Origin: Cacajao melanocephalus
Lineage: Eukaryota > Chordata > Mammalia > Primates > Pitheciidae
DNA length: 64,000 bases
NCBI GenBank assembly: GCA_963573385.1
Contig: CAUYLG010026663.1
Coordinates: forward strand, 1 to 64,000
Direction of reading: 5' to 3'
Below, in pieces: positions 14,142 to 24,910 of the stretch (position 1 is the first letter of the stretch; the number at the start of each line of letters is the position of its first letter). A program made the translations under genes and the position numbers. The notes under the pieces are model-generated. The model was given only the letters and a program-made list of their open reading frames with translations, ran no database searches and was not told the origin of the DNA.

Positions 14142-14805
14142 TAGGGGATAAGAAAAAACTTCCCCTTCACCCCTTGAAGGTTCTCTAATGAAAGGCAGAA
14201 TAATAGGAGAAAAGGTACACAAATTTATTAACATGCATGATGGGGTTGGGATGTGGGTGGGGGAGTGGTGGATCACAGGGGGATTGCCCACCAATCCAGT
14301 GTGGTACAGAAGCTTTACAGGAGAGGAAGGAGATGGAGAATGTAGGCAACGCTTTTGAGAAGCAGTACATCATTAGGGAGAATGAATGGAACCATAACGT
14401 GGGAGGTGGATATTACAGGAAGAAGAGATGTGGAGCTGCACAGGAACAAAGGTTGTCTTATCATGCAAGAAAGTCCCCCAGGTTATCTCCTGGGGTTATC
14501 CTCAGAACAGATGAAAAGTTTTTCTGGGCATAGGGATGACTCCCAGTCTCTTTTCTAGCGGTTGCTAGTTCCTGCTTATTTGATGAGATCCCTAGGGAGG
14601 GGGTTTAAGTCAATTATGTTTCTTTTGGAAAGAAGCTTTCTTTGTCAGAGAAGAAAATTCCAAAGAGAGTCCCTCCCGGCACTTGGTGGGTGGGGGTAGA
14701 ACAAAACAGGGTTAGAGGTAGCTTGATGATGAAGCAGCTTCTAAGGTCTTTCAGCATGTCAAAGCATCAGTTTTGGGGGTGTCATTTTCTAAGCCCCAAA
14801 AGCAA
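14142..14805 (-). mobile_element. Solo ERV1 LTR, 'family B', minus strand, inside L1M
   Basis: The left edge TGTAGGGGATAAG and right edge TAAGCCCCAAAA bound a block that interrupts the L1M. TTTCTTTTGGAAAGAAGC, AGAGAGTCCCTCCC and GGGGGTGTCATTTTCTAA align in reverse with 19665-19900. A G-run cluster at 14242-14263 could form a G-quadruplex. Family name not resolved. Confidence 0.65.
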
Positions 14806-15084
14806 CCGCTGATCTACTTCCTATCTCTACAGCTTTATAGATTTGTCTATTCTGGACGTTTCATATAAATGGAGTTATATAATATGTGGCCTTTTGAACT
14901 GACTTCTTTCACTACATACATAATGTTTTTGAGGTTCACATATGTTATAGCATGTATCAGTACTTCATTTCTTTTTATTGTCAAGTAAAATTCCACTGAA
15001 TGAATATACCACATTTTATGTATTCATTCATCAGTGGAATATTTGAATTGTTTCCACCTTTTTTGTTTTTGGCTTGTTAAATTA

Positions 15085-15595
15085 TGCCCCTGGCTGACAG
15101 ACAATATGGACTCCCGATGACTAACTGAGGTGCTCAAAGTTAACACAGAACCAGGCATCCATGACTGGTGAAGGAGTGGTCACATATTCTGTGTTCTCAG
15201 AAAGATGTAAAAATGTCACAGGACCTCCCTTCTACAAGCCAAACTAGTTTTCATTGTCAGTGCCCAGACAGACTGCAGCTGGAAACTCTCCAACTTGTAA
15301 CTGCCCAACGAGTTCTTGCCTGCTGTCCAAATAGTGCCAATTTATCAAGACAGAGGAATTGCAAGAAAGAAAGAGTTTAATACACATAGAACCTGTTAAA
15401 CAGGAGACCAGAATTTTATTATTACTCGAATCAGCCTCCCTGAAAATTCAGAGGCTAGGCTTTTTTAACGAGAGTCTGGTGGGCAGGGGGGTGCGGGGAG
15501 GGCAGGCTGCGGGGTTGGGTTGGGCATGAAAGCATCGCGACGTGAAGCTGTCCTCTCACACTGAGTCAGTTCAATGTCTGATGAAGAAAAATTAC
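15085..15595 (-). mobile_element. Probable ERV LTR fragment, minus strand
   Basis: GAATTGCAAGAAAGAAAGAG, CAGGAGACCAGAATTTTATT (reverse of a TAATAAA-type signal) and CTCGAATCAGCCTCCC resemble an ERV LTR I have seen but cannot name. The G-rich stretch 15478-15523 is a strong G-quadruplex candidate. Boundaries are guesses. Confidence 0.45.
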
Positions 15596-15601
15596 AGAGA
15601 C

Positions 15602-15772
15602 TTTGTCTCTACAAAAATAAAAAATTAGCAAGACCTGGTGGCGTTTGCCTCTAGTACCGCTATTTGGGAGGCTGAGGTGGGAGGATTGCTTGAGCCCAGG
15701 AGTTCGAGGTTGCAGTGAGCATGATCATGTCTCTGCTCTCCAGTCTGAGTGACAGAGTGAGAATGTCTGAGA
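15602..15772 (+). mobile_element. Partial Alu (5'-truncated), plus strand
   Basis: It covers CTCTACAAAAATAAAAAATT through the right arm (GCTGAGGTGGGAGGATTGCT) to GTGACAGAGTGAGAATGTCT, an old AluJ-like right half. The A-tail has expanded into the purine tract that follows. Confidence 0.85.
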
Positions 15773-16013
15773 AATGAAGAAAGAAAGAGAAAGAAAGACA
15801 GAAAGAAAGAAAGAAAGAAAGAGAAAGAGAGAGGGAGGGAAGGAGGGAGAGAGGGAAGGAGGGAGGGAGGGAAAGAGAGAAAAAAGAAAGAAAGAAGGAA
15901 AGAAGGAAGGAAGGGAGGGAGGGAAAGAGAAAAAAGAGAGAAGGAAAGAAAGAAAGAGGGAAAGAGGGAAAAAGAAAGAGAAAGAAAGAGGAAAGAGAGA
16001 GAGGAAGGAAGGA

Positions 16014-16046
<33 letters not shown>

Positions 16047-16052
16047 AGAAGG
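15773..16052 (+). repeat. (GAAA)n/(GGAA)n/(GA)n purine tract
   Basis: About 280 bp of almost pure purine with changing unit (GAAA, GGGA, GGAA, GA), grown from the upstream Alu tail. Long open frames of K/R/E or, in reverse, S/F/L here are artefacts. Confidence 0.95.
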
Positions 16053-16397
16053 AATTGATTCTTGGTCCTATCTCTTTCCATAAATTACAAGACTGAACTG
16101 CAGCACCCTCTGATGAGCAACTTTGTAAATTCTCTGTATCAAGGTTTCCAGAGAATTGTTACTTCTCCTCACTCAGCTGCCCCTTCTGCAAGCCACAGAA
16201 AACTCTAGAAATCTCCACTCTCCTTCCCTCAAATCGCCAGTTGCTTCAGGGAGCCCAAAGTTGTAGCTCCTCCCTCTCTCCTTCACCTGGGTGCTGCAAC
16301 AGCCTGGCAGCTTAGGGTGAGAAAGGGGCTGTGAGGGCTTTTTCTGCACTGACCCAGGGTTGTGTGCCAGGGTAGGGAGGGGACCGAGAGGTCTCAC
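16053..16397. other. Non-repeat sequence, intron-like flank of the candidate exon
   Basis: No repeat is recognised. On the minus strand it would be the intron 3' of the candidate exon. Confidence 0.3.
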
Positions 16398-16526
16398 CTG
16401 CCTGAGTGACAGTGATGATCGTAGGATATTCCCACAGCCAGGCCGGCGCGTCTGAAATGGACACTTTCTCCCTTAGTGTTTTCTTGGCTTCTTCGGAGGC
16501 CCTTACGGGGAATGTTTGACTTTTTC
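16398..16526 (-). CDS. Candidate internal coding exon of an unrecognised protein
   Basis: On the minus strand a strong acceptor (TCTTTCTTCCTTCACAG) precedes this segment and a near-consensus donor (CAG then GTGAGA) follows it. The exon is 129 bp, a multiple of three, and is open in a frame with phase 1 at both ends, so skipping or insertion keeps the frame. The peptide includes SQTFPVRASEEAKKTLREKV and SISDAPAWLWEYPTIITVTQ, with a charged helix-like first half and a W-rich, beta-like second half. It carries several CpGs (including GACGCGCCGGCC), unusual in this CpG-poor window. I do not recognise the protein and see no convincing partner exon in the window, which fits large introns. It could instead be a noncoding or decayed exon. 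Confidence 0.4.
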
Positions 16527-16543
16527 CTGTGAAGGAAGAAAGA
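16527..16543 (-). promoter_or_regulatory. Splice acceptor and polypyrimidine tract of the candidate exon
   Basis: Read on the minus strand this is a pyrimidine-rich run closing in CACAG directly before the open segment. It lies next to an oligo-A run on the minus strand (T-run at 16550-16563 on the plus strand). Confidence 0.4.
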
Positions 16544-16759
16544 CATGCTTTTTTTTTTTTTTTCTGTCTGGCACTTCCCTTGTCAAACTGTTTTTCTCCA
16601 GCCCTCTCCTCTGTGGGAGGCCTCATTTGTGGGGGCCAAGCTGTCCTCTTGGGCCTGTGGTGACTTGTCCCCTCTGTCCTGCCTCGTGTCTGCAGCACTT
16701 GACACCCCTCAAACTTGCATGGTGCCAGCTGTCCCTAGCTGAGGAGCAAACTCCCTTTC

Positions 16760-16766
<7 letters not shown>
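16544..16766. other. Non-repeat sequence with a T-run
   Basis: Contains a 14-T run and otherwise unassigned sequence up to the target site of the next Alu. Confidence 0.3.
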
Positions 16767-16792
<26 letters not shown>

Positions 16793-16873
16793 GATACGGA
16801 GTCTCATTCTATTGCCCAGGCTGGAGTGCAGTAGTGCAATCTCGGCTCACCGCAACCTCTGCCTCCCAAAACC
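16767..16873 (-). mobile_element. 5'-truncated Alu, minus strand
   Basis: A T/C tail leads into GAGTCTCATTCTATTGCCCA and stops after CAACCTCTGCCTCCC, so only the 3' ~80 bp of Alu is present. CCCTTTCTTTTTCT at 16753-16766 is repeated at 16874-16887, showing a truncated but genuine insertion. Confidence 0.92.
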
Positions 16874-16887
16874 CCCTTTCTTTTTCT

Positions 16888-18014
16888 GCAGCTGGCCAGC
16901 CTGGTTCCACCCTCGGCACTTCCCAGGTGGAGGTGGACTCCAGGCCCCATTGCTCTGATAAATGTAGATGAGACATTTCAACCTCCCTGTTGTCCCTTTG
17001 AAATTCTTACAATCCTTTAGAATTTGAGAAAAATCACCCAAATCCATTGCCCTTAGGAGAGAGAGGATCTCTAAAAATGCCATTTTCTACCTTTTTATAA
17101 TCATAAAATGTGGTTATGAATGTGGACCACAGTCCTTTAACAGATTTTCACTAACTTACTTTTCAAATTTGCTATTTGTACTGGGACTCAGAATTCACCT
17201 TATCATCTGATACCTATTGTATCTAGGTGCCGCAGGTAAAACTTACCACTTCAAGGTCCAATCAGCCTTTTATTTCTAGGGTTTTTAAAAATTAGTCACT
17301 TTTAAACCAGCAGGGCTGGTTTTTCTCCCATAGGATCCTTCCCCCATGGTTGTCCTTAGAGGTTCTTGTTTTCTTTCTAAAGGCCTGAATCCTGAATCTA
17401 GCTGTGCCGGTCATTAAGAGTTTCCTGCTAAGCTGTGGTATCGGTGTGTGGAGAGACTCAGTACTGGATTGAGGATCCCATGAGCATGCGCTTGTCAAAC
17501 CCAAAATAATTGAAAGGATCAGAATTTAGTTCTAAAGAGTATTCAAATGCAAGTCATGGGGTAATAGAATAGCCATTGGGTGACATAGACTCCAAAGGAC
17601 TGGGTCAGTGCTCTGAAGTTAAAAAGCGAAGTCTTGCTTATACAGGCAGAAAACAAATAAATTTAACAGGATTGAAACATTTTTCATAGAAAGTTGGTTT
17701 ATGAGTTATAGCAATCTAATTAGTTGTAGCTTGCTTTATTTTTCTTTCCCAATTATATGTATATATAATTGATCTATGATGAAAATCAGCAGTGAAGAGG
17801 AAAGGAGTCTTCTCTGGAGCCTTTTGGTCTATGACAATATTTTACAAAACAATGTAGACAGATAAAGGGCTAATCTATGACAGGGGAACAAAACCTCCAG
17901 CTGCCTGGGTTATAGTTGCCTGTCATGTGACTCAGGTCCCATCACTGCATTCCTTTAAGACTCAAAATAGTTTAAAGTTCCAACAACTTTGAAGTTGAAT
18001 TACTTATTTTCACA
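16888..18014. other. Unassigned; possible decayed LTR in part
   Basis: No element is firmly recognised. The part around 17480-17990 has the texture of an old ERV LTR (AATAGCCATTGGGTGACATA, TGTCATGTGACTCAGG) but I cannot place it. No coding exon is evident. Confidence 0.3.
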
Positions 18015-18200
18015 GGTTTGAATTCTGTCTCTGCTCTCACCAGGGTGTAACTTTCAAGGGATGCCTGCCTGTTCTCTCTCAGCCTGGTTTTCACTTGTGT
18101 ATGATAAGGTCATTAATAACACCAATTTCAGGATTCTGGTGAGGATGGCACAAGGCCTGATATATAGTGAGAGCCCAGTAAGTGATGGTCGCTTTTGTAA
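18015..18200 (+). repeat. MIR, near full length
   Basis: TCTGTCTCTGCTCTCACCAG, TGTGTATGATAAGGTCATTA, GGTGAGGATGGCACAAGG and GTGAGAGCCCAGTAAGTGAT follow MIR from its 5' part to its 3' end. Confidence 0.7.
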
Positions 18201-19060
18201 CTTACATATGACCCTCACGTTCCGCCCTCTCCTACCACCTTGTGATACTTAAAGAAATAGTGCTTTTTAAGTGGCCACGTCCACTTAACGTTAGAGTAAT
18301 GGCTTACGTGCATGCTGACATGATAAATCCAACTCTCTTGGAATTTGTCCCCTTTTCCCACAGGTTGGTTCCAGGGTCCTAGAGACTTCTGCAAGGCTCA
18401 GCTGACAAGGCTCTGGCTGGGCTCTGCCTCACTAAGTTAGCTGCCTGAAGACATTAGCAAAGTGTTTCCAGGATGTTCATTACAACTCCCTCTCCCTCCA
18501 TATGCTTGACACCCCTCTATTTGCTTAGCATCTTGCAGCAGCAATGATAGCACCTGCTGGTGACCCTGCTGGGGGCCTCTGAGCTGTTTCTGGATCCCTC
18601 TCTTTCTAAAGGCTCTAGGCTTTGCACCTGTGCACGTTATGTTTCTGCCTCTGTGGGGCCACTCTGTGAGCATGGTGTCCCGTTCCTTAACATACTGTTT
18701 CTTCAGAACATTTCAATAGTGTCTCAGGAAGAGCTAACAAACGCCATTGTAGAGAAAGACCCTAGTTAGGTGTGCTGTCAGCGTGGTAGGTTTTTAGGGG
18801 CGGGGCAGGCATTGGAAGGAGCAAAATGGAAAGATTATCAGTGGACAAAGTAGATGCAGGTGATGAGGCAGATCTCTCTCTACTCCCTCCATCCCCGCTT
18901 CCACCCAAGACTTCTCAAAGAAATGGCTCGCTGCACAAGCAGAGGTGGTGACCGGAAGAAGTTCCTTCTGTCCTCTTCCCACTGTGGGAAAACACGCACC
19001 TTCTCTGCACTCTCACGCAGAGCACTTTTGGCACCAGATGTGCGGGTTTTTTCTGCACCT
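18201..19060. other. Unassigned sequence
   Basis: No repeat or gene is recognised. Short antisense and sense open frames overlap each other without domain signals. Confidence 0.3.
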
Positions 19061-19189
19061 TGACCAATTCTCCAACACCAGCTGGGTGTCCTGACACATA
19101 CATGTTAAACAAACAGGTATGTAACATACAATCCATGTTTGCTTGGGGGTGGAGACTTAACATTGTAAACCAAAAATAAACTTCTAAAA
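19061..19189 (-). mobile_element. Fragment shared with LTR family A
   Basis: ACATGTTAAACAAACAGGTA and GGGGGTGGAGACTTAACATT parallel 11570-11650 in the same orientation. Since that LTR is on the minus strand, this fragment is minus-strand too, although the LTR body that follows is on the plus strand. Confidence 0.45.
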
Positions 19190-19628
19190 CCTTCTAACCA
19201 TCGGAATGGACTTCCTCCTCAGCCAGGGCACTCTTAAATGTTAACCTGAAAGACTGGTTCAGGCCATGGGGTCAGACCTGCCTCATTATACCTCTCTGGC
19301 ATTCATATCAACACAGACTTTAAGTCTGATAGAAATATTTTACAACCTATTTTCTCTAAAGCCTACTACCTGAAGTCTTCCTCTGCAAATAAGGACCACC
19401 TTCGTGAATATTCACTGTTTCTCCTGTAACCGGCTGAACATGTATGTTTGACCAGCCTGTTCTGCTTAAATTCCTGTCTTACCCCTCCCTCCTTTGAAGT
19501 ACCTGTCTCTGGTCTTTGCTGGAGGCTACACTTCCCAGGCTGCAGGATGGCCACCTTGTAGATGTACCCTTTATAAGAAATAAAGTCTCTTTCCAAAATT
19601 ACAATTCTGTGATTTTTCAGCTAACATA
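19190..19628 (+). mobile_element. ERV LTR family A, plus strand
   Basis: It carries TAACCTGAAAGACTGGTTCA, GGCTGCAGGATGGCCACCTT and a poly-A region TATAAGAAATAAAGTCTC, closing in TTTTTCAGCTAACA. From about 19400 on it aligns with the reverse complement of 11018-11560. The 5' boundary is uncertain. Confidence 0.6.
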
Positions 19629-19889
19629 CTTTCCTTACATTTACAGATTTATTGTAAAAGATATTGTTGGGACTCGGAAATTGATACCCCCAAAGACCGG
19701 CACTTTGACACGCTGAGCAGTTTTAAAAGCTGCCCTAGAATCAAGGTTCCTCTAACCATGTCTTGTTGCCCACCTCCAACCACTTCCAGGCATTAGCAGG
19801 GGACTCTCTTTCGAATTTCCTTCCCTGACCAAGAGAGCTTCTTTCCAAAAGAAACAGTGTCTTAAACTTCCTTTCTAGGAATCTCTTTA

Positions 19890-20002
19890 TTTTTTAATTT
19901 AACTTTTATTTTAAGTTCAGGGGTACCTGTGCAAGTTTGTTATATAGGTAAACTTGTGTCATAGGGGTTTGTGGTACAGATTATTCTATCAACCTGGTAT
20001 TC
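19890..20002 (-). mobile_element. L1 3' UTR fragment, minus strand
   Basis: TTTTATTTTAAGTTCAGGGG, AGTTTGTTATATAGGTAAAC and GGGTTTGTGGTACAGATTAT are the reverse complement of the last ~110 bp of a primate L1, lying inside LTR B. Confidence 0.85.
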
Positions 20003-20297
20003 CATTAAATAACCAGGAACTATCAACCACTGGAGAAGAGGAGACTGGGCGTCATCACCATGCCCAGACAAATTTTTATCTAGTCTTCTGAGTGCAACTA
20101 GGAGAAATTACCTGGGAAATTTATCTGCAAAATACCTTTGTTCATGTGCACCTCCACCCCTCACTTTCCTCTGTGGTTTGCCTCCTGCCAGCCCTAGTGA
20201 TTTGCTACCTCTCAAAAGAATTGTCTGCCTATCCTATCTCCCTCTCCCTGTGATAAAGGGTATACAAGCTTCTGTACCATGCCAGGTTCTTGGGTAA

Positions 20298-20498
<201 letters not shown>

Positions 20499-20799
20499 GT
20501 CTTTTCTCTTATTAATCTGCTTTTTTCCAGTTGATTTTTCAGCAAAACTTCAGAAGGCAAAGGAGAAGTTTTCCTCTGGCCTCTACAACATTAGGTCTAT
20601 AAGGCGAGATTCAGAAGGGTCCCAAGCACAGGAGCTTCTGTTGTCATGGAGTTGGGATGCACCACCCTCCTGGCACATGGATGATTCACCAGCCAGGAAG
20701 CTCATCAAACCTCTGTGTTCAAGAGTTTTTGTAGAGCTCAACCTCCCCCAGTTCCCCACCCTACCACCAGCCTTCCCAGAGGTCAGAAGGTAGGGTTGA

Positions 20800-21478
20800 A
20801 AGTCCCAACTCTCTAATCACCTGGTCTTTCTGGTGACTAGCCCCATCCTGAGGCTATCCAGGGACCCCTTCCTAAGTCCTCTCATTAGCATAAACTCAGG
20901 TGTGATATGAAAGTGGCTCCTATCATCAGGAAATTCCAAGGGTTTCAGGAGCTCTGTGCCAGGAACCAGGGACAAAACCCAAATATGCTTCTTATTGCAC
21001 CACACCTCTATCAGCCAGGCTTTCTTTTTTTGGTGACAAAAGTGACTTCTAGCTGCCCCCATTGCTCATTGTATACTAATTATAATACATTTGCATAAGG
21101 CACTCCCACCAGCACCATGACAATTAACAAATGCTGTCACAGTGACCTGAAAGTTACCTTATATGATTTCAGGAACTTCTCACCCATTTTCCAGAAAGTG
21201 TGTGAATAATTCACCCCTTATTTAACATACAAATAGGAGTGGGTATAAATACAGCTAGCCAGCAATCCATGAGTACCACTCTGGGTCACTGTGCCTGTGA
21301 GATAGCCCTGTTCTGCCGTCTATGGAGTTGCCATTTTGCTGTACATTATTTCCCTAATAAATCTGTTTTATTCACTGTCAGCTCACTCTTGAATTCTTTC
21401 TTGAGTGAAGCCAAGAACCCTCCTGGGCTAAGCCCCAATTTGGGAGTTTGTGTGCATCAATTCCAACGCTTGAAATTT
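20800..21478 (+). mobile_element. ERV1-type LTR, plus strand
   Basis: TCACCTGGTCTTTCTGGTGA, CACTCCCACCAGCACCATGA, a TATA-like GGGTATAAATACAG, TCCCTAATAAATCTGTTTTA (poly-A signal) and TGAATTCTTTCTTGAGTGAA occur in LTR order. It resembles ERV1 LTRs of the MER41/MER66/LTR10 kind; the exact family is not resolved. Confidence 0.68.
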
Positions 21479-21661
21479 TCCTCACTAGTTCAGCTACAAT
21501 GCTATGGACTTCACGAACAGAACGGTTATTGCTATTATTGGATATTAGTCATCATGAACATAGTAATGATGGCTTTCCCTCTCCAGGCAGCCAGAGGAGA
21601 AATCCAGGAAATAGATTGAATGAGATCATGGATGTAAAAGTGTTTTGTAAGCTGTAAATCA

Positions 21662-21692
21662 GTATATATATATATATGTATATATATATATA
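21662..21692 (+). repeat. (TA)n microsatellite
   Basis: Alternating TA with one G substitution, continued by looser AT-rich sequence to about 21725. Confidence 0.9.
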
Positions 21693-21748
21693 AACTATAT
21701 CTATAATTTATATCTTTATATATCTCAAGGGTTATTGTAGTGTGAAAA

Positions 21749-22185
21749 TTGTCAGAATCAAAATGGGGTCACTAATATTTTTTTAAAAAACTGACAAATA
21801 GAGCCAGGAAAGGCTATAAAGAGAAGATTCTCATGCTTGTATACCTAACAACAAAAACTATCACAAAAATTTTGCCAAAACCACAACTTTGTACAAAGGT
21901 TGTCACAGCCTTACACAAAAGAATACTTCTGCAAAAACATCTCCCAAGCAAGTGCTTGTCCAACCTCAATTGATATCACCCTTGTTATTAATCTTTATCA
22001 CCAAGGATAATTATTTCAGAGTAATTATGTAATCTCATTTTTTTTGTTTTAAAAACATTTGTCTCCCTTTACCTCCCTGAATACTTACATAGTTTACTGT
22101 GGCACACATTCCCATTGCAATGGCCTATTCCTGAATAAACACCTTTTTCTTTGAGAGAGCCTCTCTCTATTTGTTATTTAGGTTG
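21749..22185 (+). mobile_element. Probable solo LTR, plus strand
   Basis: TGTCAGAATCAAAATGGGGT, CAAATAGAGCCAGGAAAGG, AACAAAAACTATCACAAAAA and CCTGAATAAACACCTTTTTC follow a recurrent human LTR whose name I do not recall with confidence. The TG start and AATAAA near the end fit an LTR. Confidence 0.55.
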
Positions 22186-22929
22186 ATAGTAGCAAAAGGT
22201 ATTCTTTATCTTTATTTGTTTACCTCTTCTCTCTGGGCTTGGGAAAAAATGAGTTTCTATTCAGTAGTGCTGTGGATGGTCTAAAAGCTTTTCAGATGCA
22301 ACTCACCTCATTGAGTAGATGGCAGGGTAGGAAGTGAAGGTGAGATATAGACCATCTATGATGCATAATAGACACTCAATGAATATTTGTTGAATGAATA
22401 AGTGGAGAAGAACAGAAACGTGTTTCATGAGAGGCACAGATATGTGCTTGAAAGCTTTAACATTCCAGTGCTTGCCAGGTGGATGCCTCCAAGACAAGCC
22501 TGGCTGAGCAGGAGATGCTGCAAATGAAGCTTGCCACTTGACATCACTGGTGTCAGAGCAGTGCTTCAATATGAGGTGTGGACATTGGGTCCAAGCTGAT
22601 CGGCCAGAAAGCACTCTAACTATAAGCAAGTTACTCAATACAAAAGTTGGATTGAAATTCCAGCTTTAATTTAAAAATACAATAAAAAAGAATATTCCAT
22701 TATGTTGCATGTACTTGTATGTTTTTAACAAATGCCCATATTTGGTACTTACTATATTCACTATCTCTGATGCATGCTCCCCCTCTTCCCCTGGGTTGAT
22801 GAGTAAGGACTAAGTTTCTCAGGCAAAATACTTCAATGTAGATCTTTAAAATCTCATCAAGGTAGCTGGCTTTAGAAACAACTAACCCATAAAAGAAAAT
22901 TTTTAAAATGTAAAGAAAATTATAGCATT
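22186..22929. other. Unassigned, with a short L2/MIR tail
   Basis: Contains an L2/MIR-type 3' tip at 22340-22400. The rest shows no recognised feature. Confidence 0.35.
22340..22400 (+). repeat. L2/MIR 3' tip
   Basis: ACACTCAATGAATATTTGTTGAATGAATAA follows the common 3' end of L2 and MIR in meaning (GCTCAATAAATATTTG...), with few changes. Confidence 0.6.
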
Positions 22930-23215
22930 ATTACAGGCTAACACCTACTGAGCTCTTGCAATCAGCATGCGCTTGGATCAAATGCATCACGTCAATTGCT
23001 TCATTAATCTTCCTAATGCCTTAAAAAATGTGAGTATTACTTATACTTTTATCACTATTTATGACTATTTTAAAGATGACAAAACTGAGGCTTGGAAAGA
23101 TGAAGGGTCTTGTCCAAGGTCCCACAGCTACTGATGGACAGAGCCCAGAATGAACTTGGGCCTGACTCTGGTGCCCAAGCCTTTGGCCTTATGCACAATG
23201 CTTGTTACATTGTCC
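22930..23215 (-). repeat. MIR, nearly complete, minus strand
   Basis: GATGACAAAACTGAGGCTTG, CCAAGGTCCCACAGCTACTG and ACCTACTGAGCTCTTGCAAT are reversed MIR landmarks in correct order. Confidence 0.8.
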
Positions 23216-23352
23216 CTGGGACAATATCAGCTCTGGGCTTCTAATTTTAAGAAAACTTTAAATAAATAGAGTGAATTCATAGGCAATGGCAAGGGAGAAA
23301 CAAACAATGTCATCTATGTAACTGTAAAGCATCTCAGGATGTTTTACCTAGA

Positions 23353-23578
23353 ACAGCGTCTCTCAAAGCTGGCATGTTGACATTTGGGGCTGGATTGGTT
23401 TTTGTCAATGAAAGTCCTGTCCTGTGCATTTTAGGGTGTTTAGCAATACCCTTGGACTCTAACCACTCAATGCCAGCAGCACATTCTCTCACAGTTGTGA
23501 CAACCCTCAATATCTCCTACAGTACTGAATGTCCTCTGAGTGGGCAAAGTACCCACCCAACCTTCATTTGAGAACCAC
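23353..23578 (-). mobile_element. MER20-like hAT-Charlie DNA element, minus strand
   Basis: It runs from CTCTCAAAGCTGGCATGTTG to TTCATTTGAGAACCACT, with CCTGTGCATTTTAGGGTGTT and CACAGTTGTGACAACC inside, matching the reversed 220-bp nonautonomous element with short terminal inverted repeats. Confidence 0.8.
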
Positions 23579-24649
23579 TTTCTTAGAGCATGAAGGCTCA
23601 GGAGAACATACTGTCATCAAATATTTAAAAGGCTTCACAAGATGTGTGGTCTTGACAAGGGCCCTGAGAAGGCCCTTTGGTTTGGGTCTTCTTGGGTCTT
23701 CCTCTGAAATTTGGTGCATGGGTAAGAGTTAGCTAGAAGAGGGAAGCCTGGAAGGGGAAATGCCCCAAACAGAAGTGAGCCTGTGCAGAGAGCCAGAGTG
23801 GAGTCATCAGACCACAGCAGAGGAGCCATGGGATCCAATTCATTGAACATTTTGTGTAAGGTTTAAGTTATCAGATAATGAGAAGGTGCAAATTTTAGAC
23901 TTTTTCCCCCTCTGGATAGTTGGAAGGGTTTAGGTAAGTTTATTTTCTTATTTCTTGCATTTATTCAATGCATATTTATTTGGTGCTTCCTAAGTATATC
24001 ATTATATTGAATGGAATTATCTCTTTCCACCCCCAGGGCCTGGCACATGATAGATGTTCAGTAAGTGTTTGTTGAACATGCTCTTGAATTGATTAAGAAG
24101 GAAAATTGCCTGTGAAAATAAGGCCTTCTTGGAAATGTTTTTTTTTTTTTATTGCTTTTCATCCTGCTAAGATGTTACTTATCAGTGGGTGGGCTGCCTT
24201 CTGATATGTGATGGTCTAGTCATATAAATACCCTGGATCTATGATGAAAATGCAATGAATTTCTGTTGACCAACCTATTTTAACTCCCTAAATGTCTAAC
24301 ACCCTCCTGTGTTGCTTGGTGTGGCAGAATTTTGTGGAAATAAAATCTGAGGAAGTTTTGCCAATTGGTAGTATGGATGGGGTTGGGGATGGAGATAGGA
24401 ATGAATATAGTACAATGTCATGCTCCCTCTGAGGTTGGAGGCAGTTCTGTAGGAAAAGCATGACTCAGAAATGGGCATTCACTTGAGACAGTGGACATAG
24501 GGGCTCAGGAAAGAAGCCAGAAGCTCATACACTAGAGATAAAATCATGTCAGCAGCCCTATGCAAGGAACAAGTAAGAAACATTTCTATTTGCATTGGCT
24601 TTTCATAAGAAAAGTTCTGGCTATAAAAAGTGTTGAATGATTATCATAG
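23579..24649. other. Unassigned, with a short L2/MIR tail
   Basis: Includes an L2/MIR tip at 24031-24085 (GCCTGGCACATGATAGATGT). No gene or other element is recognised. Confidence 0.35.
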
Positions 24650-24910
24650 AAAAAAAATAGAGCATTAAGTAGAAAACAAGAATCAACTCTTACTCCACTG
24701 CCCCAGAGATAACAGCTGTTAACATCCTAATGCATTTCTTTGCAACTTTTTCATGCACATATGACTTCTTACTGTATTATGAACACTTTCCCATGCCATT
24801 AAAAGTGAAACGAGTGGCTGAAAAATATTTTATTTGGTATTTCACCACTGCTTCTTTAACCTTGTGCTTGTTTTCTGATTTTCAGTTATAAATAATGTTA
24901 CAATATGGAA
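24650..24910 (-). mobile_element. Old L1 (L1M/L1ME) fragment, minus strand
   Basis: CCCCAGAGATAACAGCTGTT, TGCATTTCTTTGCAACTTTT and TTATAAATAATGTTACAATA follow the reversed L1M 3' UTR. Diverged. Confidence 0.6.

Larger units (their letters stand above)
13640..15080 (-). mobile_element. L1M copy, minus strand, split by an Alu and an LTR
   Basis: The copy reads AACAGCTTTATTGAGATACA, CATTTAAAGTGCACAATTGA, GTTGTGCAACCATCACCATA, then after the LTR CTGGACGTTTCATATAAATG and TGTATTCATTCATCAGTGGA, the reverse complement of an L1M ORF2/3' region in correct order. The interrupting elements are therefore younger. Confidence 0.85.

Noticed and set aside
15725..16081. S/F/L-rich (minus) and K/R/E-rich (plus) open frames
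   Set aside because: They are translations of a pure purine tract.
21662..21725. TATA-box promoter
   Set aside because: The TATA strings are part of a simple TA repeat.
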